A stretch of DNA of 64,000 nt from Kordiimonas lipolytica. GTDB taxonomy: Bacteria; Pseudomonadota; Alphaproteobacteria; Sphingomonadales; Kordiimonadaceae. The DNA lies in contig NZ_LRUB01000011.1 of the NCBI RefSeq assembly GCF_001550065.1, positions 62,001 to 126,000 on the forward strand, read 5' to 3'. A model generated the notes under the pieces. It was given only the letters and a program-made list of their open reading frames with translations. It did not search any database and had not been told where the DNA came from. Shown here piece by piece: positions 62,902-64,000 of this stretch. The translations under genes and the position numbers were made by a program. The number at the start of each line of letters is the position of its first letter. The first letter of the stretch is position 1.

Positions 62902-64000
62902 ATGTCCCTGGCAGAGCAAATTGACAAGCGGCGGACGTTTGCGATCATCTCGCACCCTGACGCCGGTAAGACCACTTTGACCGAAAAACTGCTGTTGTTC
63001 GGCGGAGCCATTCAGGCTGCGGGTGAAGTGAAGGCGAGGGGCGAACGCCGCCGGGCACGGTCTGACTGGATGAAGGTGGAGCAGGAGCGCGGCATATCCG
63101 TTGCGTCGTCTGTCATGACCTTTGACTATCTGGACCGTACGTTCAACCTTCTGGATACACCAGGCCACGAAGACTTTTCGGAAGATACATATCGGACGCT
63201 TTCTGCCGTTGACAGCGCCGTGATGGTTCTGGATGCCGCCAAGGGTATCGAGACGCAGACGCGGAAGCTTTTTGAGGTCTGCCGCTTGCGTGACATGCCC
63301 ATTGCCACCTTTATCAACAAGATGGACCGGGAGACGAAAGACCCGTTCGAGCTTCTGGATGAAGTGGAGCAGACGCTGGCGCTTGATGTGGCGCCAGCCA
63401 GTTGGCCGATCGGTATGGGGCGGGATTTCAAGGGCTGCTATGACCTTATCCACGACCAGCTGATCCTGTTTGATCGCGGCAAAGGTGACAGCCTTTCGGA
63501 AGGGATCAAGTGTCAGGGCCTTGATGACCCAAAGCTTGACGAGCTTTTGCCGGATTATGCAGTTGAAAAGCTGCGCACAGACGTGGAAATGGTTCGCGAG
63601 CTGTGCCCGCAGTTCAACCTCAAGGACTATCTTGAAGGCACACTGACGCCAGTGTTTTTCGGGTCAGCAATCAATAACTTCGGTGTGCAGGAACTGTTGT
63701 CGGGTCTTGCTGATTTCGCGCCGCGACCGCGCCCAGGTAAAGCGCTAGAACGCCAGGTCGCCCCGGATGAAAACAAGGTGACGGCCTTTGTCTTCAAGAT
63801 TCAGGCGAACATGGACCCCAAGCACCGCGACCGTATTGCCTTCGTGCGTATTGTGTCAGGTCGGTTTAAAAAGGGCATCAAGATGAAGCATGTCCGCTCG
63901 GGGAAGACGCTGGCGATCCATAACGCGCAGCTTTTCCTGGCCCAGGATCGGGCGGTTGCTGAGGAAGCCTATCCGGGCGATATCATCGGCCTGCCGAACC
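62902..64000 (+). CDS. prfC: Peptide chain release factor 3 (N-terminal part)
   Basis: The frame is open from the ATG at 62902 to the window edge (366 codons; the full protein is about 530). It begins MSLAEQIDKRRTFAIISHPDAGKTTLTEKLL, with the G1 P-loop near 18-25. The segment ERGISVASSVMTFDY contains G2, DTPGHEDFSEDTYRTL is G3 and NKMD near 140 is G4. These are the diagnostic motifs of RF3, a GTPase that recycles RF1/RF2 after peptide release; the RARSDWM segment separates it from EF-G and LepA. The ribosome site is weak (GGAT at seven bases). Confidence 0.97.
   Translation, partial: MSLAEQIDKRRTFAIISHPDAGKTTLTEKLLLFGGAIQAAGEVKARGERRRARSDWMKVEQERGISVASSVMTFDYLDRTFNLLDTPGHEDFSEDTYRTLSAVDSAVMVLDAAKGIETQTRKLFEVCRLRDMPIATFINKMDRETKDPFELLDEVEQTLALDVAPASWPIGMGRDFKGCYDLIHDQLILFDRGKGDSLSEGIKCQGLDDPKLDELLPDYAVEKLRTDVEMVRELCPQFNLKDYLEGTLTPVFFGSAINNFGVQELLSGLADFAPRPRPGKALERQVAPDENKVTAFVFKIQANMDPKHRDRIAFVRIVSGRFKKGIKMKHVRSGKTLAIHNAQLFLAQDRAVAEEAYPGDIIGLPN

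Overview
The window reads as chromosomal DNA of a protein- and lipid-consuming alphaproteobacterium. The evidence is moderate to high GC, PAS_5-type sensor protein, a bkd/liu/hpd catabolic set of proteobacterial type, many acyl-CoA enzymes and a TonB receptor. A marine group such as Kordiimonadales, or relatives of the sphingomonads, is a plausible guess, but no 16S or other decisive marker lies here. There is no rRNA, tRNA, CRISPR array, prophage or intact insertion sequence. The only broken gene recognised is a glycosyltransferase remnant at about 12.2 kb. Both ends cut genes: a class II aldolase at the left and release factor 3 (prfC) at the right.

Layout. 0-2 kb: partial class II aldolase and a MATE efflux pump. 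2.2-12.1 kb: a co-directional acyl-CoA degradation cluster with a paired acyl-CoA dehydrogenase, an acyl-CoA ligase, a third dehydrogenase, an SDR, a MaoC hydratase, an MFE-2-like SDR, a thiolase and a quinone reductase. 12.2-16.1 kb: GT2 remnant, patatin-like lipase, long-chain acyl-CoA ligase, SDR. 16.2-21.5 kb: hybrid histidine kinase, lipoprotein isoaspartyl peptidase, exported DUF885 peptidase with a translationally coupled PAS protein. 21.6-26.5 kb: cysteine synthase, Lrp regulator divergent from alanine dehydrogenase, asparaginase, EAL protein. 26.5-32.8 kb: MarR regulator divergent from a phenylalanine/tyrosine degradation operon (hpd, VOC protein, FAH, maleylacetoacetate isomerase, phhA), then a convergent Leu/Phe/Val dehydrogenase. 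33.3-39.2 kb: an orphan membrane sensor and the complete branched-chain 2-oxoacid dehydrogenase operon. 39.4-43 kb: ApbE lipoprotein and a siderophore-type TonB receptor. 43.1-49.8 kb: leucine (liu/mcc) operon with a divergent LysR regulator. 50-54.1 kb: RND adaptor and permease. 54.1-64 kb: esterase, hemerythrin, threonine ammonia-lyase, alpha/beta hydrolase with TetR, DsrE-like protein, dipeptidyl peptidase IV, a possible small RNA, a second alpha/beta hydrolase, and prfC.

How it fits together. Exported peptidases (DPP IV, DUF885), two unrelated asparaginase families, alanine and leucine/valine dehydrogenases, threonine ammonia-lyase, the Phe/Tyr operon, the BCKDH complex and the leucine operon give a nearly complete peptide-to-acetyl-CoA/propionyl-CoA programme. 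The 2-16 kb block adds CoA activation and beta-oxidation of an unidentified acid. The MaoC hydratase plus MFE-2-like SDR points to a (3R)-hydroxyacyl-CoA route.

The points most worth a second look are: the tyrosine operon lacks homogentisate dioxygenase but has a VOC protein with an intact metal triad; the acyl-CoA cluster; shared TGGACT-N4-AGTC operator-like motifs at 12.47 and 61.4 kb next to a candidate small RNA; a 12-bp inverted repeat flanking a 98-bp segment before prfC; and a hemerythrin with one iron-binding His replaced by Asp. All functional calls are from reading the sequence; nothing was searched or computed.
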